Shown here: one piece after another, positions 11,333 through 23,683 of the stretch | Layout: every line of letters starts with the position of its first letter | Numbering within the stretch: the stretch's first letter is position 1 | From: Artocarpus heterophyllus | Lineage: Eukaryota; Streptophyta; Magnoliopsida; Rosales; Moraceae | Length of the DNA: 64,000 nucleotides | Reading direction: 5' to 3' | Assembly (NCBI GenBank): GCA_025403435.1 | Contig: CM046354.1 | Coordinates: forward strand, 21,919,467-21,983,466 | The notes under the pieces: generated by a model | What the model was told of the DNA's origin: nothing | Database searches by the model: none | The model's input: only the letters and a program-made list of their open reading frames with translations | Translations under genes and position numbers: made by a program

Positions 11333-14300
11333 CTAAGTGACTAAATACAGCAAATCTTGCATCCCCATAGCTTCCACATGTTTCTCGAAGACTCTCCCTG
11401 TAAGTGTCTTCGTAAATGGATCAGCTAAATTGTTCTCTGACGCGATCTTGCACACCGTGACATGCCCACCCTCAATGAAGTCCTTTATCATGTGATACTT
11501 TCGATCAATATGTTTACTCTTCTTGTGAAATATTGGTTCTTTAGCATTAGCTACCGCCGTACTGTTATCACAGTACAGTGATACCGCCTTACCCATACCA
11601 GGAACTATCTTAAGATCCCCAAGGAACTTGCGGAGCCACACTACTTCTTTCGAAGCATCACAAGCTGCCACATACTCGGCCTCCATCGTTGAATCTAAAG
11701 TGCAATCTTGCTTTGCACTTCTCCAACTGATGGCACCGCCGCCTAGAGTAAGCACAAAACCTGAAGTCGATTTTCTTGAATCCAAACAGGATTAAAAATC
11801 CGCATTAGTGTATCCAAGAGGAGTCAAGTCCTCACCCGAATACACAAGCATATACCCTCGAGTCCTTCTCAGGTACTTGAAAATATGCTTTACCGCAATC
11901 CAGTGGTTTGGTCCTGGATCCGCCTGAAATCGACTTACAATCCTGACCGCATAGCTAATATCCTGTCGTGTGCAAAGCATGACATACATGAGACTACCCA
12001 CCGCTGAAGCATAAGGCACCTTCTTCATGTATTCTCTTTCTTCATAATACTTTGAAGAGTCTTTCTTAGAAAGAGTAATTCCAAACCTAGATGGTTGCCC
12101 ACCTTTCTTGGAATCCTGCATTGCAAACCTTCTGAGAATTTTATCAATGTAGCCGACTTGTGACAAAGCTATCATTTTGTTCTTCTTATCCCGAAAGATC
12201 TGGATACCGAGAACAAAATTAGCCTCACCCATGTCCTTCATGTCAAACTGCTTGGTCAACCATAACTTGACCGATGACAACACCCCAACGTCATTGCCAA
12301 TTAGCAGAATGCCATCTACATAGAGCAGTAGAAAAACCACCTTTTCATCCTTTATGTGTTTATAAACACATGGTTCATCCACATTCTGTGAGAACCAATA
12401 AGTCTTGATCACCTAATCAAATCTTATGTTTCAAGGATAAGAAGCCTGCTTAAGTCCATAAGTTGACTTTAGCATCTTGCAAACCTTACCCTCTTGACCT
12501 GTGCCCTTGAACCCGTCTGGTTGTTCCATATAAATGGACTCATCAAGATAGCCATTCAGAAAAGCCGTCTTGACATCCATCTGTCAAATCTCGTAGTCGA
12601 GAGCGACAGCTATGGACAAGAGAATCTGGATGGACTTAAGCATGGCTACAGGCGAAAAGGTTTCCTCATAATCGATTCCTTCCTTTTGCGTATAACCCTT
12701 AGCTACCAGTCTAGCCTTAAAGGTTTCGACCTTTCCATCCACTCCTCTTTTCCTCTTGTAGATCCACTTACATCCTATGGGTTTTACCCCTTCGAGAAGA
12801 TCCACAAGCTCCCAAACCTGATTAGTCTCCATAGACTTCATCTATATGTTCATGGCATCTGTCCAGAGTTTTGAATCAACATCCTCCATAGCTTCTGCAT
12901 AAGTATAAGGATCCCTGTCTTGTTCATCCGGTTCAGCCAAGAAGACTTCCCCATTGAACATATACCTCTCAAGTTGATGCCCGATCCTCCCATTACGCCA
13001 AAGCCCCTGAGGTTGTTGTTTAGGTTCATTCGGTTTTCGATACTGATTGAAACGGTTTCATTCGGAACTTCCAGAGTGATCTGATCACTCCTTAACTCCT
13101 CAAGCACCACTTTGCTTCGAGGTTTAAAGTTTTCCATGTAACTCTCTTCATGGAAAGTTACATTAGGAGAAACCACGACTTTATTTTCCTTCGGGTTATA
13201 AAAATAACCCCCTTTAGTCCCTTTTGGATATCCTACAAACATGTAAACTTCTGAACGTGCTTCCAACTTATTCGGATCCTTAAACAAGACATGAGCCGGA
13301 CATCCCCATATGCGAATATGGTTTAAGGATGTCTTCCTTCTTGTCCACAACTCGTGAGGAGTTTTAGGGACCAATTTTGAAGGCACATTGTTCAAAAGAT
13401 AACATGCAGTTTGTAGTGCATATCCCCAAAAAGATAAAGGTAATGATGAATAACTCATCATGGACATGACCATGTCCAACAAAGTCCTATTTCTTCTCTC
13501 CGCTATGCCATTCTGTTGCGGAGTGCCCGGCACAGTCAAATGGGATAAAATCTCATTCTCTAACAAGTGTCCCAAGAACTCATCAGAAAGGTATTCTCCA
13601 CCTCGATCGGATCGAAGTGCCTTTATGGGTCTACCCAATTGCTTTTCCACTTTAGCTCGAAACTCCCTAAACTTGTCAAAAGTTTCACTTTTGTGGTGCA
13701 TCAGGCACACATACCCATATCTTGAGTAATCGTCAATAAAAGTGACGAAGTACTCATACCCTCCTCGTGCCCGGATGTTCATCAGTCCGCAAACATCACT
13801 ATGCACAAGTTCTAGAACCCCTTCGGCCCTATTGCCTTTAGACCCGTATGGTCTTTTGGTCATTTTACCCTCCAAACAAGATTCATATTGAGGTATAGAT
13901 TCCACCTTTAAGTGACTTAAAGGTCCATCCCTTACCAACCTTTGAATCCTATTTAGGTTAATGTGACCAAGGTGCAAATGCCAAAGATAAGTCTTATTAG
14001 AGTGAGAAGTTTTAAGTCTTTTAGAGTTATTATCATTCATCTCAGCATTAAGCAATAAGTCCATCTTAGGATTGATAAAATATAGATTATTTTTCATCCA
14101 TCTAGAACATATAAAAGATTTATTTTTACGAATCACCACTTTTTCATTAAAAGATACCATGTAGGAGTCTTTAAATAAATAAGATACAGAAATTAAATTC
14201 CTTTTAAATTTAGGAACATAAAAAAAATCTTGCAAAAATAAATTCCTATAGTTATCAAAGTAAAGATGGACGTCTCCCACTACTTCCACTGAGACCAAGG

Positions 14301-15284
14301 ATCCATCACCCATCCGAAGCGTGAAGTCTTCATGTAGCAGACTTCTCGTTTCTTTGAACCCCTACAGAGAAACACAAACATGATTAGTTGCACCAGAATC
14401 TATGACCCAAACGTCACTGGATTCCTCAACCAAATAAGTTTCTAGATACAAAAGATCACACCTACCTCCTTTGGAAAGGAAGTCCTTGCAATGCTTCTTG
14501 ATATGCCCAACCTTTCCACAGAAGAAGCACTTAAGCTTCTTTGGGTTCTTCTTCTTCTTCTTCTTGCTTTTGGTGTTAGCAGGAACAGAAGACTTCCCAT
14601 TCTTGTCCCGTTGCTTCTTTCCATTCCCAGAGTTAGAATGGGAACCAGAGCGGCTACCATGTTGGCCTCACCACCCACAGGAGACTCCCTGACCAGCAGT
14701 TCAAACTCCTGTAACTGTTTCATCAGTTCTGTCAAGGTCATATCCCGTTTATTGCTTAAATTAAAAGTAGCTCTAAACGGAATAAATTTCTTAGACAGAG
14801 TTTCGAAGACCATAGTCATCTGAGTTTCAGCATCGATGTCGGCTCCATTGGTTTGAGCCTCAGAGAGGTAACCCATGACTAACATCATGTGCTCTTTTAT
14901 AGATGTCCCCGGTCTCTGTCTACAGTTAAGAAGTTTCTGAAGTGCCCCTTGCTGCTTTTTTATGGCCTGGCCTCCAAACATGTCCTCAAGATTATCCAAG
15001 ATCTGCTTCGCAGTCTCATAATCTTGATGTTGAGCCTGCAGCACATTATTCATGCTGGCCATAACATAGCAGCGGGCCTAATCATTAGCATCTTTCCAGC
15101 GGTCATACGCTTGGAATTGCTCATTAGATGAGTCTCCCGTAGGCTCAGGAGGACAAGGGGTTGTTAGAACATATTTCAGTTTCTCAAAGGACAGGACGAT
15201 ATCCAGGTTTCGTTTCCAATCATTGTAATTCTCACCAGTTAATAGGTTTTTGTCAAGTATCGATGATAAAGCATTTTTAGACAT
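11333..15284 (-). pseudogene. Copia-1 gag-pol, broken
   Basis: The polyprotein starts at the ATG at 15284 (MSKNALSS) and ends at 11333. Order: gag (UBN2-type), zinc knuckle region, protease with DSGA, integrase (about 14000-13400, with LRSDRGGEY), reverse transcriptase, RNase H (the STMEAEY region). Lesions: in-frame stops at 15078, 14362, 12413 and 11792; stops near 12842 and 12584; frameshifts near 14660 (between gag and the zinc knuckle) and near 13040. The reverse transcriptase motif YVDD reads YVDG, losing a catalytic aspartate. Copia-2 keeps YVDD and serves as the comparison. The stops at 15078, 14362 and 12413 replace CAG by TAG. The element cannot make its own proteins. Confidence 0.93.
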
Positions 15285-16251
15285 TTTTAATCTACAATAA
15301 AGAATCATATACCAAACATAAGCAAACATATCATAATAATTTAGTAAGATAACACAATCATGTAAAATCATACAAATGTGTTTATGTGTCAAAACCTTGA
15401 AAATATCACAACCTTACAACGATAATTCCCAACTTAGAATTCAACAAGCTCTTAAGGGAGTCATGCCAAATTCAATCAAGAACACAGATCCCCTTCTAAT
15501 TAATATATGCCATCTAGGACCCATATGGTCCAGCATATATTAATAATCGTTTCTTTGGCCATTAATTTTAGTAACAGAGCTCCTAGGGGAGGTTAATAGT
15601 AAAATTAACGTAGTGTATAACCATTGTTTCAATATTATATCCATGGTTTATAATCACCACCTAGGGGTTTGCAACCATAAATCATGCTAAAATATCTTAT
15701 CCTCTCAGAGATCCAATCTGGTACATGATAGAAATCCCTTCCAAGAGGTCGGGACCACAATGTTCTTATTATGGGCCAACGATGGAGGCCTTAGGTTCTC
15801 TCTTCGAAAACCTTCTCCCACTCAATCTTTTGAAGTCAAGGTTTTATTTTAAAATTATGCATGAACAATTTTAATATGAGCAACACTTCCTATTCTATAT
15901 GACATGTTATCAATATACATAGCAAATCATATTATAATGCAGACAAGCAAAGCAATCAAGCAAAGCTACAAGCAAAATAATAATAACCGTAATATTATGG
16001 CTCCATCCTAGAGAATAGAAAACGAAGATTAGAAGAGAATAATCAAGACATAAATTGATTCTTCATCCTTGAATCATCAAGTTGTATCATTCTTCACATA
16101 ATTCACATCTTCAAGTCTTCGATCCCGTATGAATCAAATACTTTATATTTATGGTCATATCCAAATTTAATGTTTCTTAGAATCATCTCAAAAATAAAAT
16201 TAAAACTGCACCGCAAAAATTGCACATTTTCTGAAAATTTTCCAGCTCTCG

Positions 16252-16435
16252 GTCGGTAGGCCGATCTGGGTGATCGGCCTGTCGGTCATGCTTCATCGGC
16301 TTGCCGACCCATGAAAGTTTAGCCTGCCGGCAGAGCCAGCATATTTTTGCCCCACTAACGGCCTGCCAAACCACACGTCCAGCCTGCCGATCTGTAACCA
16401 TCGGCCTGCCGAACTAAAGGTTTGGCATGCCGACC
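16252..16435. repeat. Dyad array in Copia-1 leader
   Basis: Eight GGC-NN-GCC-type dyads have centres at about 16258.5, 16279.5, 16301.5, 16324.5, 16363.5, 16384.5, 16406.5 and 16427.5. Spacing is 21-23 bp apart from one 39-bp gap. The motif is mostly in the orientation opposite to that in the LTR array (GGCCTGCC rather than GGCAGGCC on the + strand). Confidence 0.85.
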
Positions 16436-16939
16436 GAGCAGAAATATCTATTTTAGAAAATACAATTTTAATGCAATTCATCAATTTTATTTTTAACAAT
16501 TCAAAAACATAAAATTAGAGACACAGGAAATACCTGGGTGCGCCATCATCGATCTTCTAGATCCTGATTTCTCGATTCGTCTTCTCCGAATAATTATTTA
16601 ATTACAAAATTCTTACAATTTTAAAATTAAATAACAATTCCTAGACGGAGATGATAGTCCGCCATCTAATTACATGAAAAAACTTAGATACACATTCTAA
16701 CTTATAAGGAACCATAACCGGCATAAATTAATTAATTAATAAATAAATAAATGACAATTTAATCAACCATAATTAATTAATGAACATTCACCACATGATC
16801 CATGACAATATATAATAATATAGAAATCTAGAGTGCCAACTCTCTTTTTAAAATTAAATTCAAGCATAAGAGAGATTAAGATCACAAAATTTATACATAC
16901 AGTATGATCACAAACTTGTAAATTTATATAAAAACTACG

Positions 16940-16951
16940 GCTCTGATACCA
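16940..16951 (-). promoter_or_regulatory. Copia-1 primer-binding site, initiator-Met tRNA
   Basis: TGGTATCAGAGC on the minus strand, two bases from the 5' LTR, complementary to the 3' end of plant initiator methionine tRNA. Confidence 0.9.
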
Positions 16952-16953
16952 AT

Positions 16954-18976
16954 TGTTGGAAAAACAAGTGTGAGGTGCGTAGCAGAATTTTAAAAATTTT
17001 AACATCAGAGTATTTTTTCAAAACACAAGTTTAACATGCTATATGTATAAATTAAACAGATCTTACTAACCTCAGTGTGCCGAAGAACCTCCGCGACCTG
17101 TGTAGAGAAGTAACGTTCCAGAACAGCCTCAACCAACTGGTCTTCTTTGCTATTCTCTATCCAGGATCAGAGTGAATGTGGGCTCACACGTACAGCTCTT
17201 CCACCGGTGACCCTCCTTCCAACCAATTGAGAGAACCCAAAGTTAGTGTTCGTGATTTGTGAACAAAAGCTCTCAGGGAGTTTTCATATGCTCACCAGAA
17301 GAGTATCACTCTTAATCTCTCAAATGGATCTGAGTAACTCATGAGACTTACTCTCTTTATATAGCAATTGGTCCTGGGGTCAGTCCTTATCAGATTAGGT
17401 CTCAAAAACTTGAAACAGAATCAAGTTCGGATCAATATCTAATAAGATCTGCATGAAAACGTGTAATCTTATCTCTCGCTGATTGGCAGGCCGAACAGGC
17501 CCCATCGGCAGGCCGAACACGTAGATCAACAGGCCAAACTGTCGCGTAAATATCTCCGCAAATCTTTTATTTTCCACCCAAGATTCTATAGGATAAAGTC
17601 TCAGTTTTGATTCAAATAACCCAATAGAGAAGTTATCTGATCAAAACAAACTTTATCAAGATAATCTCTAAGAAAATAAATCAATTCACAATAATTCTAC
17701 AAGTTTATCTTGATTTAATTTATCCAATTAAATCAACTGATAAACAGACAAGAATTATCCGATCCCAATAATTCAACAAGTTTATCTTAAATTAATTTTA
17801 TTATAAAATTAATTCAACCAATAAATAGACATGAATTATTTGATTCTTTCAAATTTTAAACCAATCCGATAAATCCAACATAAGTCACTAATTATTGAAA
17901 AAGCACGCCATATCGTTACAGGATTTTGTAAGCTAGCAAAGGGGACCAAAATGGACCTATAAAGTTCAAGCTCTCGATAATTATGAAACCCAATATCCCA
18001 GATATACATTTCACAATTATCAACTCCAACGCTACTCCACTAAAAGCTTGGAGCTGTACTCTCGAACTTTATAGAATTACGAAGCCCGTATAGCTAAGTC
18101 TCCATGACATATCAAAGTGTATCGTATCCCATATGATAATCCATAATCAGCTTAAGGACAAGTTCTGTCTTACCTTCCCGATTATTTTTATCTTACGTTC
18201 CATTATCTCACCATTAGAAAACTTACCATCCAAAGATAGTATACCATTCGGTTACACCTATGTATCCAAATGGTTGAGCGCTTCAGTTTTTCCTATTACA
18301 AGATAACACATATAAGAGGATATCAGTACTCCTAAAGAGGAGCTATAAATTCCATATCTATGAATAACAAGTCTACGCAATCAAAAGTCATGCCTCCAAC
18401 GTACCAGCATGCATACCATTATAGAGATGTGGGTGTCACCCTTTGGTACATCAAAAGACACAAGTTGAGATAACGGGTCCACTATCCATCTCATGATTAA
18501 GATACAATTCAAACGATTGTCTAAAGTGAATCGATTTTTCAAGACAAAATTATTAATCCAAATCAATTCACTTTGTGTCCCGATCCAACACATCGTCACC
18601 TATGACAACGTGCTAATGTTTATATTCACGGAGTCGAACTCCGATGGTCAAGACAAACCACCTCCCAATAGTGATATAGGGAACATAACAATCTTTGCAT
18701 GAATAAAGCGCTCAACTTTATTCCCTCGATTGCAGATCATATGTTTTAGACCGTCACCTTAAGAATCATGTCTTCCGCATAATCAGTCCATCATATGCCC
18801 AATTCTTAAGGTTTAAACCAACAGTCTCAGACTACTGTTTGCTTAACATACATTCAACAAATATAAACATAAAGAGGACAAGATTTGGTATATATAAATG
18901 AATAAATTCTTTATTGATAAAAATATCTCCAAAAAACGTATTACATTTTTACTCCTTAGGGCATACATATCTAACA
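16954..18976 (-). repeat. Copia-1 5' LTR
   Basis: 2023 bp, TGTTGG...CA, matching 9274-11318. Contains a TATA box at 17355-17363 and a partly decayed dyad array at 17481-17540. Confidence 0.93.
17481..17540. repeat. Decayed dyad array in Copia-1 5' LTR
   Basis: Three GGCAGGCC-like units remain (ttggcaggccgaac, atcggcaggccgaac, atcaacaggccaaac), about 120 bp upstream of the TATA box. One unit fewer than in the 3' LTR copy. Confidence 0.75.
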
Positions 18977-19548
18977 CGTGTCTCACTTGTTTGGTTCTCT
19001 AAATCATTACTCAGGTCTCAATTATCAAGTTTCATCATTTGCATTCATTATTCAGTTTATTGTTCAACATGATCTCTTATCATTCTCCAATTGTTGAAAA
19101 CAACTAAATAACTATATTAAAATCATACCTTTGAAGACATTTCAAGAAGCTAGGTTTGTGGCTGAAACACTTTTTAAAACCATCGCTACCAAGGAAAAAG
19201 GGTTCTAGAGTCTTACCTCAATAGGATAACACAAACATCATATTTCCAGTTCGGTACATGTTATCTCCATGAAACTACAAACCACTTTCAATAAGGATGA
19301 GGTATATCAATGTCTAATCTTAAATTATTCCACATTAGTATGCTATATTATGGTATCTCAGTGTGTCGTCCTAATCATAAGGTCTCATAGCTTTTCTTGG
19401 TATCCAAACATAGTTTAGATCACATTTAAAACAATCTTAAATTTGTAAAGCAAGTAAAATACATTTAAAATACAGTTTGGAATCAACGGGACTATAGTGG
19501 CACGAAATTAGCTCTTTGTGAGCCGTGCAGTCGACCCACCATGCATAT

Positions 19549-19672
19549 CGTGGTTGATCGTGTGTTCGGTCTATCGGACCCACAAGTTCGGCCTGCTAAG
19601 CATCGGCCTTCCAAACCTCTAAAATCGGCCTTCATGCCAAACTTTGAGTTTGGCCTGCCGATCTATCGCGTT
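19549..19672. repeat. Degenerate dyad cluster in the gypsy solo LTR
   Basis: Several TCGGCCT(G/T)CC-like units (centres near 19571, 19593, 19608, 19630 and 19655) with imperfect spacing. The same motif is in the Gypsy-C LTR. It looks like an older, eroded version of the array. Confidence 0.6.
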
Positions 19673-20492
19673 TGGAAATCTCCAGGTCTTAGGTTTTTAT
19701 CAAACCCGAGTTCAAAACTCAATCAAACCTGTTTTTCTCAATTCCCAGAGCATCGGTAACATCAAAACATGATTGAATAACATAATAGCACACATTTGAA
19801 TGCTTTTTAACAAGTTTTCATGCGAATCAAAGGTTTAATCCAAAAAATAGGAAAAATGTAAAAATTAGTTTATATCTTGTTTTTGTTCAAACCAAGCTCG
19901 GATTCGGGGTGATTTAGGTTCCATATACTTAGATAAAGGTTATTTAAACTCATACAAGCTTGGATTACAAAATACATGAGAGATGCAAAACGAAAATCCA
20001 AAAAATTTAGAGAAAAAGGGCTAACCTTTAATGGACGTTTTGAAGAAGATTTGGTAGCTTGAACTTCGTTTCTTGGTCTCAGACAAGCAGGATTAGAGCT
20101 TGAGATTGAAAATGGAGAAAGGGAGAGATGGGAATGAAGAAAGAAAGAGAGAGTGAGTGAGCGACGGGAGAGAAAGAGAAAATGCAGAGAGTGAGAGTGA
20201 GTGATAGTTTAAATAGAGGAGACTAGGGTTCCCAAGATAAAAAAAAAAAAATAGACAGTATTAGTTAAATAGAAATCATCAAAATTGTTCAAAAGAGTTG
20301 ACAAATGCTAGAATTTACTCATGGTGGTTTTTGACAAACTTTAGAATTTAAGAAAACTAACAAAGGAGTAAAAATGAAACAAATTTGAAAAACACCAAAA
20401 TGATTAGACAAATCTTTAAATTACAATTAGGCACACTAATATACCAATTATATACTAATTCTATTTAATAAATCCCAGGGTGTTATAGTAAC

Positions 20493-21412
20493 ACCCACTT
20501 TATTACAAACAAAACACGCAACAAAATAAAAAAAAAAAAGAAGACAAAACCATGATTTAAGGAACATAATAGGTGCCACTATTACCGAACCATCTCCCCT
20601 CGGTGAACAAAGAAGTAATCAGACTTCTGACAAGAACTACTCCTATGTTGGAAACGTGGAAAACTCAAGCGCAAGGAAGGTGGCTGATCCAATCCAAGTT
20701 CTAGTTGGTCAAGTTATAAGAGCCCGAGCCAAGAAATTCAAGGAATCAACTAATGGGCTGATTCAAGCAACTTGGGCTCAAGCAAATTCATGGAGGCCCA
20801 TAGAAGGACTTGAACAAGATTCCTTAAGATTGGATCTCCGTAATTCATGTAGAAGAATAATCCGGAAGATAATCCTCAAGCAAATCAGCCAAATTGGCAT
20901 GCAACAAGCTATAAATTTAAAAATAGGAAACTTTCCTTATCTTTTAATGGCTTGCATGCCAAGTTTAATTTACTTTCCTTGTTATTTATCTTAGGCGCCT
21001 AGGGAAAAAAAAAGGGAAAAATCCAAATTCCTTTCCTTAGGTGGCGTCAGTTCAGGTTAGATTTTTCAATTTTGAATTTTCAGATTTCCTAGTTGAGATA
21101 GGACACAATTTTAGGAATTAAGAATTAAAATTCGGGTTTTTCTTAGGGGTAAATTTACGTATTTCAAAATTTCAGACTTTATGTAAATTTTGGCCTATAA
21201 ATAAGCACCCTCAAGGCTAATAAGAAAAAGGTTGAATTCTTCAGGGGAAAAAAAAAGAATAGAGATTTTCTCTTTGGTTCTTTGACGAACTTTATGAACT
21301 CACCGAGTTTATCCGGGCGTTCAATTCTGACTTGTCAATCAAGTTCTCCATCCTTGATTATGATGTCTACAACTATACCAAGGTTCTTGCTTCATTATAA
21401 ACAGCGGGTCAC
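20493..21412 (+). mobile_element. Remnant of an older gypsy-type element (pol tail and LTR-like DNA), left part
   Basis: The frame 20656-20994 has the segment RARAKKFKESTNGLIQ, a phrase common near the 3' end of gypsy-type gag-pol ORFs in plants. It is followed by non-coding DNA with a TATA-like cctataaataagcac (near 21195) and a leader-like tail, which fits a 3' LTR. The piece is cut on the left by the solo LTR and on the right by Gypsy-C (duplication GTCAC). It continues after 39944. Family placement is from memory and moderate. Confidence 0.5.
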
Positions 21413-23578
21413 TGTAACGCCCCGAAATTTATTTAAAGTTAATGTAATATAAATGATGAAGTAGTGTGCCATAATTAACGTTTTAACATTAATTAGATTA
21501 TTTGGTTGGATTATGAATTTTTGGTTGTTTTGTTAAATTGATGCATTTAAATGATTTCTTATTGTTTTAAAATGATGTTTTGAGTTTTAAAACACAATAA
21601 TTTGTAAAATGTTAAAAATACCCCGTTTTACAAAACCGTGGGCAGCACATGGTTTTCGCACAGTAAAACCACCCACCGATTTTCTCTATTTATTTCCTTC
21701 CTTCCTCTCTCTCTCCTCACTCTCACGTTTCACTCTCTCTCTCTCTCTTCCCATCCGTGGTTCTCTCACTCGGCAGCCCTCTCTCTCTATATATCTCTCT
21801 CAAAATTTTTGAACTCCATTTCGAATCCAAGCTTCGGGATAGCAAGGAGGAGGCTCGGGGACGTGATTCGGCAACCGAGAACGCGGATTGAAGCTTCGAT
21901 TCGAGGTTAGATTCGAAATTTTTAAACTTTTTACAAAACTTTCAATTTTGTGCATTTTTGAAATCTAGGGTTGTTTAAGCTTAGAAAACCGTGCATTTGA
22001 GTTAAATGAACTTAGAACAACTAGAATCTAAGCTTAGATCGAAGAAAAACAGATTGAATTCAAGATTTTTCATCTTTCCCCTCATTTTCTTATTTTTGGA
22101 TTTTTGAGGATTTGAGTTTAAATCTTGTTTAAATGAGTCCAAACATGTTTTAGTATGTTTTTCTATCAAGTATAATTTTTTTTCATGCCTGGGATTTGAG
22201 AAAAATAGGTTAGAATAAAGATTTGAATTTTGGGGATCGAGAAACCCGTGGCTGGGATTTCTGGATTTTCCTAGTTCGGCAAGCCGAACTGTGTGTTCGG
22301 CAGGCCGGAGTGATGATCGACAGGCCGGTGTTCTTCCGACCGGTAGGCCGAATCTGGGGAAATGTTCAGCCGACCGAACCTTGCTTCCGGCAGGCCGGAC
22401 TGTGCAGTTCGGCAGGCCGAAGCAGGGCGTCCGACAGGCCGACCGAGGCATGGAAAATTTTGTGATTTTTACCCATTTTCACTGTTTTGAACCCAGATTT
22501 AAATCCCAACCTTATAGAATGATTTTAAAGGTACAAATGGCACACTAGGACATCATGAAATGATTTAGTAACATAGAATGTCTCAAACTAGATATTGATC
22601 GACTTAGTTTGTATCTAGGATCGTTCGTAGTTCCGCAGAGCTAACGTATAGCGGACCGGGATTACAGTGTGGGGTACCGGCACGAGTACTGAGGTAGGAC
22701 TTCTATCCTATTTCTTTGGTAGTCTGGTTTTGAAATGATTTGGCTTTGAAAAAGGTTTCTATCAAAATGTTTTCAACGGTTGTTTGAAAATGGTTTTATC
22801 GGTTATATTTTTAATATACCGTGATTATGAAATAAAATCCATAATAAATGTAACTGACAACACTCGGTAATTGGGTTTTGAATGACAATAATAATAAACA
22901 CTAAGGTATCAGAGATCGGGTCGTGTAGCAATCGACCTTGGGGGCAGGTCCCGAAACCCAGCTGGGCCACTACAGTGGTGATGTCATGGTTTGCCTAGGT
23001 AAAAGTAAAATGGTGTTTTGATTTGACGAGTAGACTGTTCTGTGTCAGGACGGTTCTACTCAAATTATTTATTTATTTATTTATTTATTTAAGTTTCCTT
23101 TGAATAACTTCTAATAATGCTATGTTCCTTTGCCTTAAATTGTTTTTATAAAACATAGTCCTACTGAGCCTTTCGCTCACGTTTTATCTATTTTAAATTT
23201 CCCCTTCTAGGAGGTTTCCCATTTAGGTTTGGAGAGGAATCTTCGGACCGAACTCAAGAGCAATAGGAGGATTATTTTATCTTTTGTACTATTTAATCAA
23301 GGCATGTAAGACTTAACTTTATTTGTACTTGGACTGTAATTGTATTTATCATATTGTCAGAACCATGTGTGTGCACAAGTTGTGGGTTGTAGAACCCATA
23401 CTCGCGGATTTTTATTAATTTTTATATATATATTTGTAGATTCTTTTATAAAATATGGTGGAAATCTTCTTATTTTTTTTATTTAATTTGATCATTAAAA
23501 CCATTGGTTTTAATTAAATTCTCTTTTAATTAATCTAAATATTCTGTCACGTCACCTCCCGTACTCCGGGGCATGACA
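21413..23578 (+). repeat. Gypsy-C 5' LTR
   Basis: 2166 bp. Contains a TATA-like ctatttattt (about 21686) followed by a long CT-rich leader, the dyad array (22275-22443), the CCCAGCTGGG block (about 22960), an (ATTT)n run (23068-23093) and the hairpin ctgagcctttcgctcac (23164-23180). Confidence 0.95.
22275..22443. repeat. Dyad array in Gypsy-C 5' LTR
   Basis: At least seven GGCAGGCC-like units start their central dinucleotide at 22281, 22302, 22322, 22345, 22392, 22414 and 22436. Spacing is 20-23 bp, with one double step of 47 bp that holds a degenerate unit. The motif and part of the spacers match the Copia-2 LTR array. Confidence 0.88.
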
Positions 23579-23581
23579 GAA

Positions 23582-23593
23582 TGGTATCAGAGC
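23582..23593 (+). promoter_or_regulatory. Gypsy-C primer-binding site, initiator-Met tRNA
   Basis: TGGTATCAGAGC, three bases after the 5' LTR, complementary to the 3' end of initiator methionine tRNA. Confidence 0.92.
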
Positions 23594-23683
23594 TCAAGGT
23601 TATGAACCTTGGGAATTGTGCACACATAGGTTTGACAATGAAATACCTCTGACAGTCCAAATTTTGTTTTCAGAAGTGAGAGA

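Larger units (their letters stand above)
15393..16953 (-). other. Copia-1 untranslated leader
   Basis: Between the primer-binding site and gag. No ORF is supported. It carries a second dyad array (16252-16435) and closely matches the Copia-2 leader (32764-34358). Confidence 0.75.
9274..18976 (-). mobile_element. Copia-1: full-length but decayed Ty1/copia retrotransposon
   Basis: LTRs of about 2.0 kb lie at 9274-11318 and 16954-18976, both beginning TGTTGGAAAAAC and ending in CA. The element is flanked by the 5-bp duplication CGTGT (9269-9273 and 18977-18981). Coding runs on the minus strand, so the 5' LTR is the right-hand one. The order gag, protease, integrase, reverse transcriptase, RNase H is that of Ty1/copia. 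It is inserted inside a gypsy solo LTR. A sister copy is Copia-2, about 8 kb to the right and in the same orientation. Confidence 0.95.
8503..20487 (-). mobile_element. Solo LTR of a Ty3/gypsy family, split by Copia-1
   Basis: Once Copia-1 (9274-18976) and one copy of its duplication are removed, this is a single LTR of about 2.28 kb in minus orientation. Its outer ends are TGTCACGAACCC at 8503 and GGGTGTTATA at 20487; the terminal CA has mutated to TA. It is flanked by the 5-bp duplication GTAAC (8498-8502 and 20488-20492). No internal region accompanies it, so it is a solo LTR left by LTR-LTR recombination. It shares with the Gypsy-C LTR the block containing CCCAGCTGGG (about 9175-9235), a degenerate TGAGC/GCTCA hairpin (8952-8969) and a TATA-like CTATTTAAAC on the minus strand near 20207-20216, which places it in a related lineage. 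Confidence 0.85.
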
